Assembly: GCA_937860285.1 (NCBI GenBank)
Contig: CALMBS010000078.1
Span: 1 to 7,365 of the forward strand
Length of the DNA: 7,365 nucleotides
Direction of reading: 5' to 3'
Origin: an uncultured Chloroflexota bacterium
GTDB taxonomy: Bacteria > Chloroflexota > Dehalococcoidia > UBA2247 > RBG-13-53-26
In this document: positions 1 through 6,700 of the stretch, piece by piece
Layout of the letters: each line of letters opens with the position of its first letter
Numbering within the stretch: the stretch's first letter is position 1
Position numbers and translations under genes: made by a program
Notes under the pieces: model-generated
Told to the model about the DNA's origin: nothing
The model's input: the letters and a program-made list of their open reading frames with translations, nothing else
The model's database searches: none

Positions 1-2
1 TG

Positions 3-3000
3 TCCTTCGGCTCCACCAGCGAGCTGCACGGCATCTGTGGCAGCTCATCCGACAACGTCTTCGCCGTCGCGGACAATGGCACCGTGCTGCACTTCGATGG
101 CTCCGCCTGGAGCGCCATGGTCAGCGGCACCACCAGCGACCTGTACGGCGTCTGGGGCAGCGGATCGAACGACGTCTTCGCGGTGGGTGCCGGGGGCACC
201 ATCCGGCACTTCAACGGCTCCGCCTGGAGCGGCATGACCAGCGGCACCACCAGCGATCTTTATTCCGTCAGCGGGCCGTCGTCCGCGGACGTCTTCGCCG
301 TGGGCGGGGGCGGCGCTATCCGGCACTACAACGGCTCCGCGTGGAGCGGCATGACCAGCGGCACCACCAATCCCCTCTACGGGGTCTGGGCGGCGTCCCC
401 ATCTGATGTCCTGGCCGTCGGCGCCGCCGGCACCATTGTCCATTACACGGGCAGCGCCTGGAGCGCCATGGCCAGCGGGACCACCAACAGCCTCTTCGAG
501 GTCTGGGGGAACGGCGGTTTCGATGTCTACGCCGTAGGGAACGATGGCGTCATCGTCCACGACAACGGCACCGCCTGGAGCACCATGGCCAGCGGCACCT
601 CCAGCGCCCTCTGGGGCGTCTGGGGGCGCTCCGACCGGGCGGACCTCATCGCCGGGATCCGCGAGAGCGCCAGCGGCCTGGAGGAGCTGGCCGGGGTCTA
701 CGAGCTGAAGAACTGCGCCCAGAAGGGGCTGGAGTTCGCCAATTTGCTGGTATCGGACCCCTGGCCGTCGCAGTCGGATATCAATGCCGGCATTGACGAG
801 ATGTATGTCACCGACGCCAGACTGCGGGTCGCCATTTCCAGGCTGGAGGCCACTGCGCCGGGCACCTCGGCTCGACCGGCACTCATCGCCGGACTGGACG
901 AGGCCGCCGACACGCTGGAATCCTATATACCGACGGCCGAGATGTTTCTTCGCGACAATCCAGCTGGGGTAGCGCTCACTATTGTCTTCGGGCAAGGCAC
1001 CCTGAACACTCAGAGGGCCACCGCCCAGGCCGGCCTGGACCAGATCCAGAACCAGTGCCAGGACAACATCGGCCAGGTTACGGCCGGGCTGGCCCAGATC
1101 CACGACCAGTGCGAAGACAACATCGGCCAGGTCAACGCCGGCCTGGACGAGCTCGAGACACAGTCCAACCAGGTGGAGGCCGGCCTGACGCAGCTGCAGA
1201 CGCAATGCCGCGACAACCTGGGCGTGACCGATGCCGGGCTGCTCCAGCTGCGGACCCAGTGCTCCGACCAGATCGGCACCGTGGCCCAGGGGCTGGCGGA
1301 CATGCGCCAGCAGCTCTCATCGCAGCTGCCGACCGCCGTGGAGGGCGCGGCCCAGGCGGCGTCGGGCGCGGCCCAGGCCGCCGGCCTGGTCTCCACCGAC
1401 CGGCGCACCGCCCTCTTCGCCATCAGCATGTCCGAGGACGCTGACGAGGCCGCTTCCCATATCCTGGAGCTGCGCACCTACGTCCTCACCGGCACCGGCA
1501 TCGGGATCGGCGAGAACACCTTCGAGGAGGACGGCTTCCGGGTGCGCATGGTCGGCGCCTCCAACGTCAGCCGGGACATGCAGGACGTGGCCCTCTCCGA
1601 CCTGATGAAGTCCATGATGGTGGCCATACCTATCGCGCTCATCGTCCTGCTGGTAGTGTTCGGGACCCTGGGGGCCGCCATGCTGCCGATAGTCCTGGGC
1701 CTGGTGTCCATAGTAGTGGCCCTGGGCATCGCGGCCATAGTGGGCATCTGGATGCCCCTGAACTTCGCCATCGAGAACATCGTGGCCATGCTGGGACTGG
1801 CGCTGGGCATCGACCACGCCCTCTTCGTCGCCTACCGATATAGAGAGGAGCGCCAGAGGGGCCGGGACAAGATCGAGGCCATCGCCAAGTCGGGGGCCAC
1901 GGCCGGCCGCTCCATTTTCTACGCCGGTCTCATAGTAGTGGTAGCCCTGCTGGGCATCTTCATGATGCCCTGCAACATGCACAAGAGCCTGGCCATGGGG
2001 GCCATCATCGTGGTGGCCGTCATCGCCCCGGCTTCGATGACCCTGCTTCCGGCCATCCTCAGCCTGATCGGCAACGGGTTCGACTTCGGCCGGCTGCCCT
2101 GGCAACGGCGGATCACCGACGTCCAGAAGAACGGTACCGCGCCGGAGCGCGGGTTCTGGCACTGGGTGACCCGCCCCGCCATGAGGCTCGCCATCGTCAG
2201 CCTCCTGCTGAGCGCCGGCATCCTGATCGTCTGCATCTCTCCTGTGCTGCACATGAGGCTGGGCTACTCCTACGTGGACACCCTTCCCCCCTCCTGTGTC
2301 TCCCGCAGCGGGTATGATGCCATGATAGATGCCGGCTACCCCAACATGCTGGTGGCCCCGCTCGACATCGCCATCGACGGCTATGACCGGCCGGAGGTGC
2401 AGGCCGAGACCGAGGCCCTTGTCCGCCGGATGGATGCGGACGGCGGGTTCGTCACCGCGGTGCCCCTGGCGGTGAACGATGAAGGGGATGTGGCGTGGAA
2501 GAGGGTCTTCCTGAACATGGACCCCTTCACCGCCGACGCCTCCGCCAAGGTCAAGCAGCTGCGCCAGGAGCTCATCGGCGACAGCTTCACCGCGGCCGGC
2601 GGCAGCGCCCGGGTGACCGGGTACGGCGCCTTCAACAACGACTTCGTGTCCATAACCGAGAGCTACACCACGCCGGTGATGATCTTCGTCCTGGGGCTGA
2701 GCCTGGTCCTGATGATGGTGGCCTTCCGCTCCATCCTGTTCGCGGTCATCTGCACCATCTTCAACATGCTCTCGGTCTACGCCGCCTACGGGCTGGTGGT
2801 CTTCGTCTTCCAGGACGGCAACGGGCTGGGGCTCTACAAGCAGATCGCCGGCATCGACGCCTACGTCCCCATCTTCCTGCTCTGCGGCATCTTCGGCATC
2901 TCCATGGACTACTTCGTCTTCATGCTGAGCCGCAACCGCGAGCGCTTCGACCAGACGGGGGACATGTCCGAGGCCATCATGTACGCCTTCCGCCGCGCCG

Positions 3001-3356
3001 GCCTGGTGGTCCTGGGGGCCGCGGCCGTGATGCTGGTGGTCTTCTTCGCCTTCTCCATCTCCGGGATCGTCATCGTGGCAGAGCTGGGCTTCGGACTCAG
3101 CGCGTCCATCCTGTTCGACGCCACGCTCATCACCCTGCTGATGTCTCCGGCCACCATGAAGCTGTTCGGGAAGTGGTTCTGGTGGTGGCCGGCCTGGCTC
3201 TCCTGGGTCCCCGACCTCCGGGCCAGGTCCGCCGGGGAAGAGTCTGAGCCGGAAACCACGGGGGACCAGGCCCCCGAGGGGCTGGCTCCGGCCCCGGTCC
3301 CGGTGGAGGATTCGAGCCACCTGCGGTGGTTCCGCCGGCCGTGGCGCCGGCCCTAG
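3..3356 (+). CDS. Beta-propeller-repeat / MMPL-family transporter fusion, 5'-truncated by the window edge
   Basis: The frame is open from the first complete codon (nt 3) to TAG at 3354-3356, 1117 codons; the true start lies upstream. Residues are counted from nt 3. Residues ~2-209 are 39-residue propeller-like repeats. From ~212 the protein matches the MMPL transporter encoded at 3759-7127 (for example 44 of 56 positions identical, hand count, in the stretch opening TM2-TM3). It joins at the residue equivalent to ~267 of that protein, so TM1 and the start of porter domain 1 are absent. An 18-residue helical repeat array spans ~343-446. Eleven hydrophobic segments fit TM2-TM12 (~539-560, 561-583, 587-610, 637-655, 663-687, 727-747, 891-909, 910-938, 955-977, 999-1022, 1027-1049). 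Family motifs are GIDHALF (D604, H605), GISMDYF (D969, Y970), an LPP..VSRSG porter-2 start and a GKWFWWWP C-terminal motif. MMPL proteins export lipids or hydrophobic compounds using proton motive force; the substrate here is unknown. The fusion may be genuine, or a degenerate or chimeric gene. Confidence 0.5.
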   Translation, partial: SFGSTSELHGICGSSSDNVFAVADNGTVLHFDGSAWSAMVSGTTSDLYGVWGSGSNDVFAVGAGGTIRHFNGSAWSGMTSGTTSDLYSVSGPSSADVFAVGGGGAIRHYNGSAWSGMTSGTTNPLYGVWAASPSDVLAVGAAGTIVHYTGSAWSAMASGTTNSLFEVWGNGGFDVYAVGNDGVIVHDNGTAWSTMASGTSSALWGVWGRSDRADLIAGIRESASGLEELAGVYELKNCAQKGLEFANLLVSDPWPSQSDINAGIDEMYVTDARLRVAISRLEATAPGTSARPALIAGLDEAADTLESYIPTAEMFLRDNPAGVALTIVFGQGTLNTQRATAQAGLDQIQNQCQDNIGQVTAGLAQIHDQCEDNIGQVNAGLDELETQSNQVEAGLTQLQTQCRDNLGVTDAGLLQLRTQCSDQIGTVAQGLADMRQQLSSQLPTAVEGAAQAASGAAQAAGLVSTDRRTALFAISMSEDADEAASHILELRTYVLTGTGIGIGENTFEEDGFRVRMVGASNVSRDMQDVALSDLMKSMMVAIPIALIVLLVVFGTLGAAMLPIVLGLVSIVVALGIAAIVGIWMPLNFAIENIVAMLGLALGIDHALFVAYRYREERQRGRDKIEAIAKSGATAGRSIFYAGLIVVVALLGIFMMPCNMHKSLAMGAIIVVAVIAPASMTLLPAILSLIGNGFDFGRLPWQRRITDVQKNGTAPERGFWHWVTRPAMRLAIVSLLLSAGILIVCISPVLHMRLGYSYVDTLPPSCVSRSGYDAMIDAGYPNMLVAPLDIAIDGYDRPEVQAETEALVRRMDADGGFVTAVPLAVNDEGDVAWKRVFLNMDPFTADASAKVKQLRQELIGDSFTAAGGSARVTGYGAFNNDFVSITESYTTPVMIFVLGLSLVLMMVAFRSILFAVICTIFNMLSVYAAYGLVVFVFQDGNGLGLYKQIAGIDAYVPIFLLCGIFGISMDYFVFMLSRNRERFDQTGDMSEAIMYAFRRAGLVVLGAAAVMLVVFFAFSISGIVIVAELGFGLSASILFDATLITLLMSPATMKLFGKWFWWWPAWLSWVPDLRARSAGEESEPETTGDQAPEGLAPAPVPVEDSSHLRWFRRPWRRP
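6..629 (+). repeat. Tandem 117-bp (39-aa) beta-propeller-like repeats, five full units plus a partial sixth
   Basis: Units run 6-122, 123-239, 240-356, 357-473 and 474-590, with a partial unit from 591 to ~629. All five full units are exactly 117 bp with no indels. Each reads SGTT-x-x-LYGVWG, then DVFAVG, a G-T-I-x-H strand, and ends NGSAWS-x-M. This pattern of short beta-strands with conserved Trp, Gly and Asp is typical of bacterial propeller repeats loosely annotated as WD40/YVTN/BNR-like. Such domains usually bind ligands or partners at the cell surface. The array continues past the left edge, so the blade count is unknown. The sixth unit stops after SGTSSALWGVWG, where transporter sequence takes over. 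Confidence 0.85.
1029..1340 (+). repeat. 54-bp (18-aa) tandem repeats encoding a Cys-bearing helical rod
   Basis: Units are 1029-1082, 1083-1136, 1137-1178 (four codons shorter), 1179-1232, 1233-1286 and 1287-1340. The consensus is AGL-x-Q-I/L-x-x-QC-x-DN-I-G-x-V-x. Hydrophobic positions 3, 6, 10, 14 and 17 are spaced 3-4-4-3-4, which fits an 11+7 coiled-coil repeat. Position 10 is Cys in units 1, 2, 4 and 5 (nt 1056, 1110, 1206, 1260), Ser in unit 3 and Leu in unit 6. The paralogue has only two such units (4998-5051 and 5052-5105) and no Cys there, so the array expanded in this copy. Similar GL-x-x-L rods occur in extracytoplasmic parts of YhgE/Pip and YdgH-like MMPL proteins. Confidence 0.8.
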
Positions 3357-3391
3357 CTGCCAGAAGCCCTTCCCGGAAACCCAGTCTCCCG

Positions 3392-3411
3392 GGCAACCCC
3401 GGCGGGTTGCC
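3392..3411 (+). other. Perfect 8-bp stem-loop after the first transporter gene
   Basis: GGCAACCC (3392-3399) and GGGTTGCC (3404-3411) pair perfectly around a CGGC loop, 36 nt after the stop codon. No T-run follows, so it is not an intrinsic terminator by itself. It could protect an mRNA 3' end or form part of a compound terminator with the downstream hairpins. Confidence 0.45.
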
Positions 3412-3422
3412 GGCGGCCGTAT

Positions 3423-3461
3423 CCACCTGTCCAGGTGGCCAGTTCCGGGTGGCCAGGTTTT
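3423..3461 (+). terminator. Possible weak rho-independent terminator of the first gene
   Basis: CCACCT (3423-3428) pairs with AGGTGG (3433-3438). Alternatively two TGGCCA copies (3436-3441 and 3450-3455, self-complementary) pair around an 8-nt loop. The second option is followed by GG and then TTTT (3458-3461). The stem is short and the T-run only four bases, so termination here is plausible but not convincing. It would separate transcription of the two transporter genes. Confidence 0.35.
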
Positions 3462-3491
3462 GTCGTCCCCGCCAGTCGTCCCCAAGCGTGG

Positions 3492-3535
3492 TGTCAAGCC
3501 ATTACATTATCATAAAAGTCACAAACGGCTTGACA
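3492..3535. promoter_or_regulatory. 9-bp perfect inverted repeat overlapping the -35 element (candidate operator)
   Basis: TGTCAAGCC (3492-3500) is the exact reverse complement of GGCTTGACA (3527-3535), with a 26-nt A/T-rich spacer. Arm starts are 35 bp apart. The right arm contains the whole TTGACA -35 box of the downstream promoter, so a protein bound to the arms would block or alter RNA polymerase access. The left arm gives a minus-strand TTGACA, but no suitable -10 follows it, which argues against a divergent promoter. No regulator gene is visible in the window. Confidence 0.5.
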
Positions 3536-3559
3536 TTTGGCCACGGCTGGTGATAGGAT
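3530..3559 (+). promoter_or_regulatory. Sigma70-type promoter with extended -10 for the second transporter gene
   Basis: A consensus -35 TTGACA (3530-3535) is followed after 18 bp by TAGGAT (3554-3559). A TG sits at 3551-3552 in extended -10 position. The predicted transcription start is near 3566, giving a 5' leader of about 190 nt before the ATG at 3759. The surrounding A/T-rich stretch 3501-3526 contrasts with the GC-rich flanks and fits an UP-like or operator region. Confidence 0.75.
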
Positions 3560-3562
3560 GGC

Positions 3563-3647
3563 CGCCATTGACGAGCGGCGCCTCTCTTCGCATTTCGGAT
3601 GCGTGCGCGGTCAATGGCGACGTAAGTCGCCAAGGGGGGGGTGACCC
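3563..3647 (+). promoter_or_regulatory. Structured leader RNA with two mutually exclusive stem arrangements
   Basis: Stem 1: CGCCATTGAC (3563-3572) pairs with GTCAATGGCG (3610-3619), 10 bp, and encloses a small hairpin CGCAT/ATGCG (3589-3593/3599-3603). Stem 2: GGCGAC (3616-3621) pairs with GTCGCC (3626-3631) around a GTAA loop, a GNRA tetraloop in RNA. It is supported by an outer GGTCA/TGACC pairing (3609-3613/3642-3646). Stems 1 and 2 share 3609-3619 and cannot coexist. The G-run acting as Shine-Dalgarno for the small upstream ORF lies inside arrangement 2. I recognise no known riboswitch class. The predicted start near 3566 may trim the first pairs of stem 1, in which case the repeat could instead be a DNA operator. 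Confidence 0.5.
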
Positions 3648-3719
3648 ATGAAGTGCCGGTCGCTGGCTAACCGCCGCGACCCCACTCATGATATTCCCCT
3701 TCCCAAGAGCAGACAATAA
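3648..3719 (+). CDS. Putative 23-aa leader peptide (uORF)
   Basis: ATG at 3648 is preceded by AAGGGGGGGG (3632-3641), a strong Shine-Dalgarno-like run six bases upstream, and the frame ends at TAA 3717-3719. The peptide begins MKCRSLANRRD and ends IPLPKSRQ. It has a net basic charge and no membrane segment or known domain. It lies wholly inside the leader of the transporter gene, in the same frame, 39 nt before its ATG. Codons 16-19 (Ile-Pro-Leu-Pro) contain the tract complementary to the transporter Shine-Dalgarno region, so ribosome movement or stalling here could control access downstream. Reasons for doubt are that it is very short and that the G-run may serve RNA structure rather than initiation. 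Confidence 0.4.
   Translation: MKCRSLANRRDPTHDIPLPKSRQ
3658..3681 (+). other. Leader stem-loop inside the uORF
   Basis: GGTCGC (3658-3663) pairs with GCGACC (3676-3681) around a 12-nt loop. The stem can extend by GTG (3653-3655) with CAC (3683-3685) across a small internal loop. It is one of four clean helices in about 190 nt, which supports a folded leader. Confidence 0.4.
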
Positions 3720-3727
3720 CCGCCGCG
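3668..3727 (+). repeat. 11-bp direct repeat TAACCGCCGCG in the leader
   Basis: TAACCGCCGCG occurs at 3668-3678 and again at 3717-3727. Either CCGCCG segment can pair with CGGCGG at 3740-3745, just before the transporter Shine-Dalgarno. The two copies could therefore compete for one partner, or be two half-sites for a regulator. The second copy includes the TAA stop of the uORF. Confidence 0.5.
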
Positions 3728-3755
3728 TTGGCGTGGATTCGGCGGGAAAGGGGAA
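3694..3755 (+). promoter_or_regulatory. Anti-Shine-Dalgarno hairpin sequestering the ribosome binding site of the second transporter
   Basis: TTCCCCTTCCC (3694-3704) is complementary to GGGAAAGGGGAA (3744-3755) over 11 pairs with one bulged A. The latter contains the Shine-Dalgarno of the gene starting at 3759 (AAAGGGG, 3747-3753). Nested inside, GCCG/CGGC (3722-3725/3740-3743) can stack on the same helix. When folded, the ribosome binding site is hidden. A ribosome translating the uORF would cover the anti-Shine-Dalgarno strand and open the site. The pairing is seen directly; the regulatory role is inferred. Confidence 0.5.
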
Positions 3756-3758
3756 CAG

Positions 3759-6700
3759 ATGAAGACGAAATCGCACTCCAAGAACGGTGGCTTCTTCGGT
3801 TCACTGGGGAGGTTCAGCGCCAGGCACGCCCGGTCTGTCATCCTGATGTGGGTGGTGATCCTGGCCATCTCCGGTGTTCTCTACCTGACCATGTTCTCCA
3901 AGAACATGACCACCGTCATCAAGTTCACCACCCAGAACGACTCGCAGAAGGCGGAGGACATCTTCGCCGAGAAGTTCCCTCTGGCCGCCTACGACCTGGA
4001 GAGCGGCCTGGTGAGCTCCAACAAGTACACCGCCGACGACCCCGAGTTCTGGGCCTACGTCGACGGGCTGTGGGCCAAGCTGGGGCCCCTTAGAGAGGTG
4101 GGCGCAGTCAAGGACGCCCAGTACCTGGACCCGGCGCTCCGGGAGGGAGTGCCCCTGGTACCCCCTCTGTTGGAGAAAATGGTGGCCGCCATCAATCTGA
4201 TGCTGGACAACAGCACCACCTCGGAGCAGCTGATCCAGGCCTCCGACGGCCTGAAGGCCGCGGCTGTCGAGATGCGCGCGGCCGCCAGCCAGTTTACCGA
4301 CGATAAGCTGACCGACGGCGGGAAGCAGGGCCGGGACGGCATGCTCCAGGCTGCCGCCGGCGCCGATGAGCTCGCCGGCACCTGCCTGCTGGCCGACGGC
4401 CTCCAGAAGACCTACAACGCCCTCTACCCGGTGACCCAGGGGACGCCGCTGACCGCGGAGGTCCGTGAAGCCACGGTAGCCGAGATGAAGGCCACCGCCG
4501 CCAGGCTCTCCGCCATGGCCGCTTACCTCGAAGCCACCGGCCCCGGCACCGCCGACCGGCCCACCCTGGTCTCCGGGCTCAAGCAGTTCGGCGAGCAGGG
4601 CCCCATGCTGGCCGCCATGTACGAGGCCAAGTGGGCCGCTCAGCTGGGACGCGACTTCGCCGTCATGCTGACCGGCAGCGACCTGCCATCGGCGGCGGAC
4701 GTGATCGCCGTCACGGCGGACATGCAGGCCACCGGCCAGCGCCTCACCTCCATCATCGCCTATGTGGAGGCGAATGTGCCGGACAGCCCGACCCGCCAGA
4801 CACTTCTGGACGGCCTGAACTCGGCCTCCAGCCAGATGAATATGTACGGCACCACCGTGATGCCCATCCTGGCCCAGGCCCTCTCCTACATTGAGGACCC
4901 CGGGTCCGGGTTCTGGGGAGACACCGCGGAGACCTTCCTCAGGGCGGCCCTGGGTCTGGCCCGGGGCTACATAGAGCCCCAGATCGCCACGGCCGAGGAC
5001 GGTCTCAGACAGATGCAGGAGCAGACCGGCGCCCAGATAGGGCAGGTGAATGACGGCATCGCCACGCTGAAGGGCCAGCTCTCCATGCAGCTGCCCACCG
5101 CAGTGGACGGCATAGCCCAGGCTCAGGCCGGCATCGACCTGGCCAACGGCCTTATCTCCACCGACAGGCAGTCCTGCCAGTTCATCGTCAAGATGTCGCC
5201 GGACAAGGATGAGGCCGCCAGCTACGTCTTCGATCTCCGCGACGCCATCCTGACCGGTACCGGCAAGGGAGTCGATCCCGAGACCACCTTCGAGGAGGAT
5301 GGCTTCCGGGTGCGCATGATCGGCATGAGCAACACCCAGCAGGACATGCAGGATGTGGCCCTGTCCGACCTCAAGAAGTCCATGATCATCGCCGTGCCCA
5401 TCGCCCTGGTCGTTCTGTTCGTGGTCTTCGGCACGCTGGGCGCCGCCGTGCTGCCCATCGTCCTGGCCCTGGTGGTCATCGTGGTGGCCCTGGGCGTGTG
5501 CGCCATTGTCGGCACCTGGATACAGATCGCCTTCGCCATCCAGAACATCGTGGCCCTGCTGGGCCTGTCCCTGGGCATCGACCACGCCCTCTTCCTGGCC
5601 TACCGCTACCGCGAGGAGCGCCGGAAGGGCCGGGACAAGATCGAGGCTATCGCCAAGGCCAACGCCTCGGCCGGCCACGCCATCTTCTGGGCCGGCGTGG
5701 TGGTGATCATCTCCTTCCTGGGGATCATGTTCATCCCCTGCAGCATGCACCAGAGCCTGGGCGTCGGGGCCTTCACCGTCCTGTTTGTGATCATCCCGGC
5801 CTCGCTGACACTGCTCCCCGCGCTCCTGAGCGTGCTGGGCAACGGTTTCGACTTCGGCCGCCTGCCTTGGCAGAAGCGGCTCACCGACCCGCTGCCGCCC
5901 GAGACCGAGGGCAGCAAGGATATCTGGCACTGGATAACCCGGCCTTCCCTCAGGGCGCCCATCATCAGCTTCGTCCTGGGCACGGCCCTCCTCCTGCTGG
6001 TGATCTGGCCGTACACCAAAATGAGGCTGAGCTACACCAGCGTGGAGAGCCTGCCCCCTGACTCCGTCTCCCGGAGCGGTCTGGACGCCATAAAGCACGC
6101 CGGCTTCCCGGACTACGCCACCATGCCGGTCAACATCGCCATCGACGGCTACGACAAGCCGGCCGTGAGGGCCCAGGCCGAAGAGCTCTTCGCCGAAATG
6201 GAAGCCTCCGGGCAGTTCTACATGAACATCCCGCTCTTCGTCAACGAAGAGGGGACGGTGGCCTGGAAGATGTCCACCTTCCTCCAGAGTCCATTCACTC
6301 CGGAAGCCGCCGACCTGATCCGGGACCTGCGCAGCGACTACATCGGCGACAGGTTCGAGACTGCCGGCGGCGCGGCCCACGTGGCCGGCCAGACGGCCTT
6401 CACGGTGGACTTCCTCAAGATCAACGAGGACTACATGGACCCCATCCTGAGCATGGTGCTGGTGCTCCGGTTCCTGCTGCTGATGGTGGCCTTCCGGGCC
6501 ATCCTGATATCGGTGTTCCTCACCGTCCTCAGCGTGCTCTCGCTCTACGCCGGCTACGGCATGGTGGTCTGGGTGTTCCAGGAAGGGAACACACTGGGCA
6601 TCTACCAGAAGATCAGCGGCATCGACCCTTACGTGCCCTTCATGCTGATGTGCGGGCTCCTGGGCATCTCCATGGACTTCCTGGTGTTCATGGCCTCCCG

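Noticed and set aside
84..86. GTG at 84 as start codon of the first gene
   Set aside because: The frame is open to the left edge, and an in-phase propeller unit (6-122) runs through this codon, so the real start is upstream.
6..629. CRISPR-like array
   Set aside because: The repeats are contiguous 117-bp units without spacers, keep a reading frame and encode propeller strands.
45..1205. 386-codon minus-strand open frame with repeated GHGAPGG-like segments
   Set aside because: Its repeats simply mirror the propeller repeats coded on the + strand.
1317..3497. 726-codon minus-strand open frame opposite the first transporter
   Set aside because: It has the same shadow character (low-complexity, His/Gln/Asp-rich), and the + strand is clearly the coding strand.
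3468..3497. Divergent minus-strand promoter using TTGACA from the left arm of the inverted repeat
   Set aside because: The region where its -10 would lie is GC-rich with no TANNNT-like hexamer, and no minus-strand gene follows.
3519..3868. Short minus-strand and other-frame ORFs in and around the intergenic region (3519-3776, 3686-3868, 3326-3553, 3460-3651)
   Set aside because: They have no ribosome binding site or recognisable domain, they overlap promoter and leader elements, and their composition is not protein-like.
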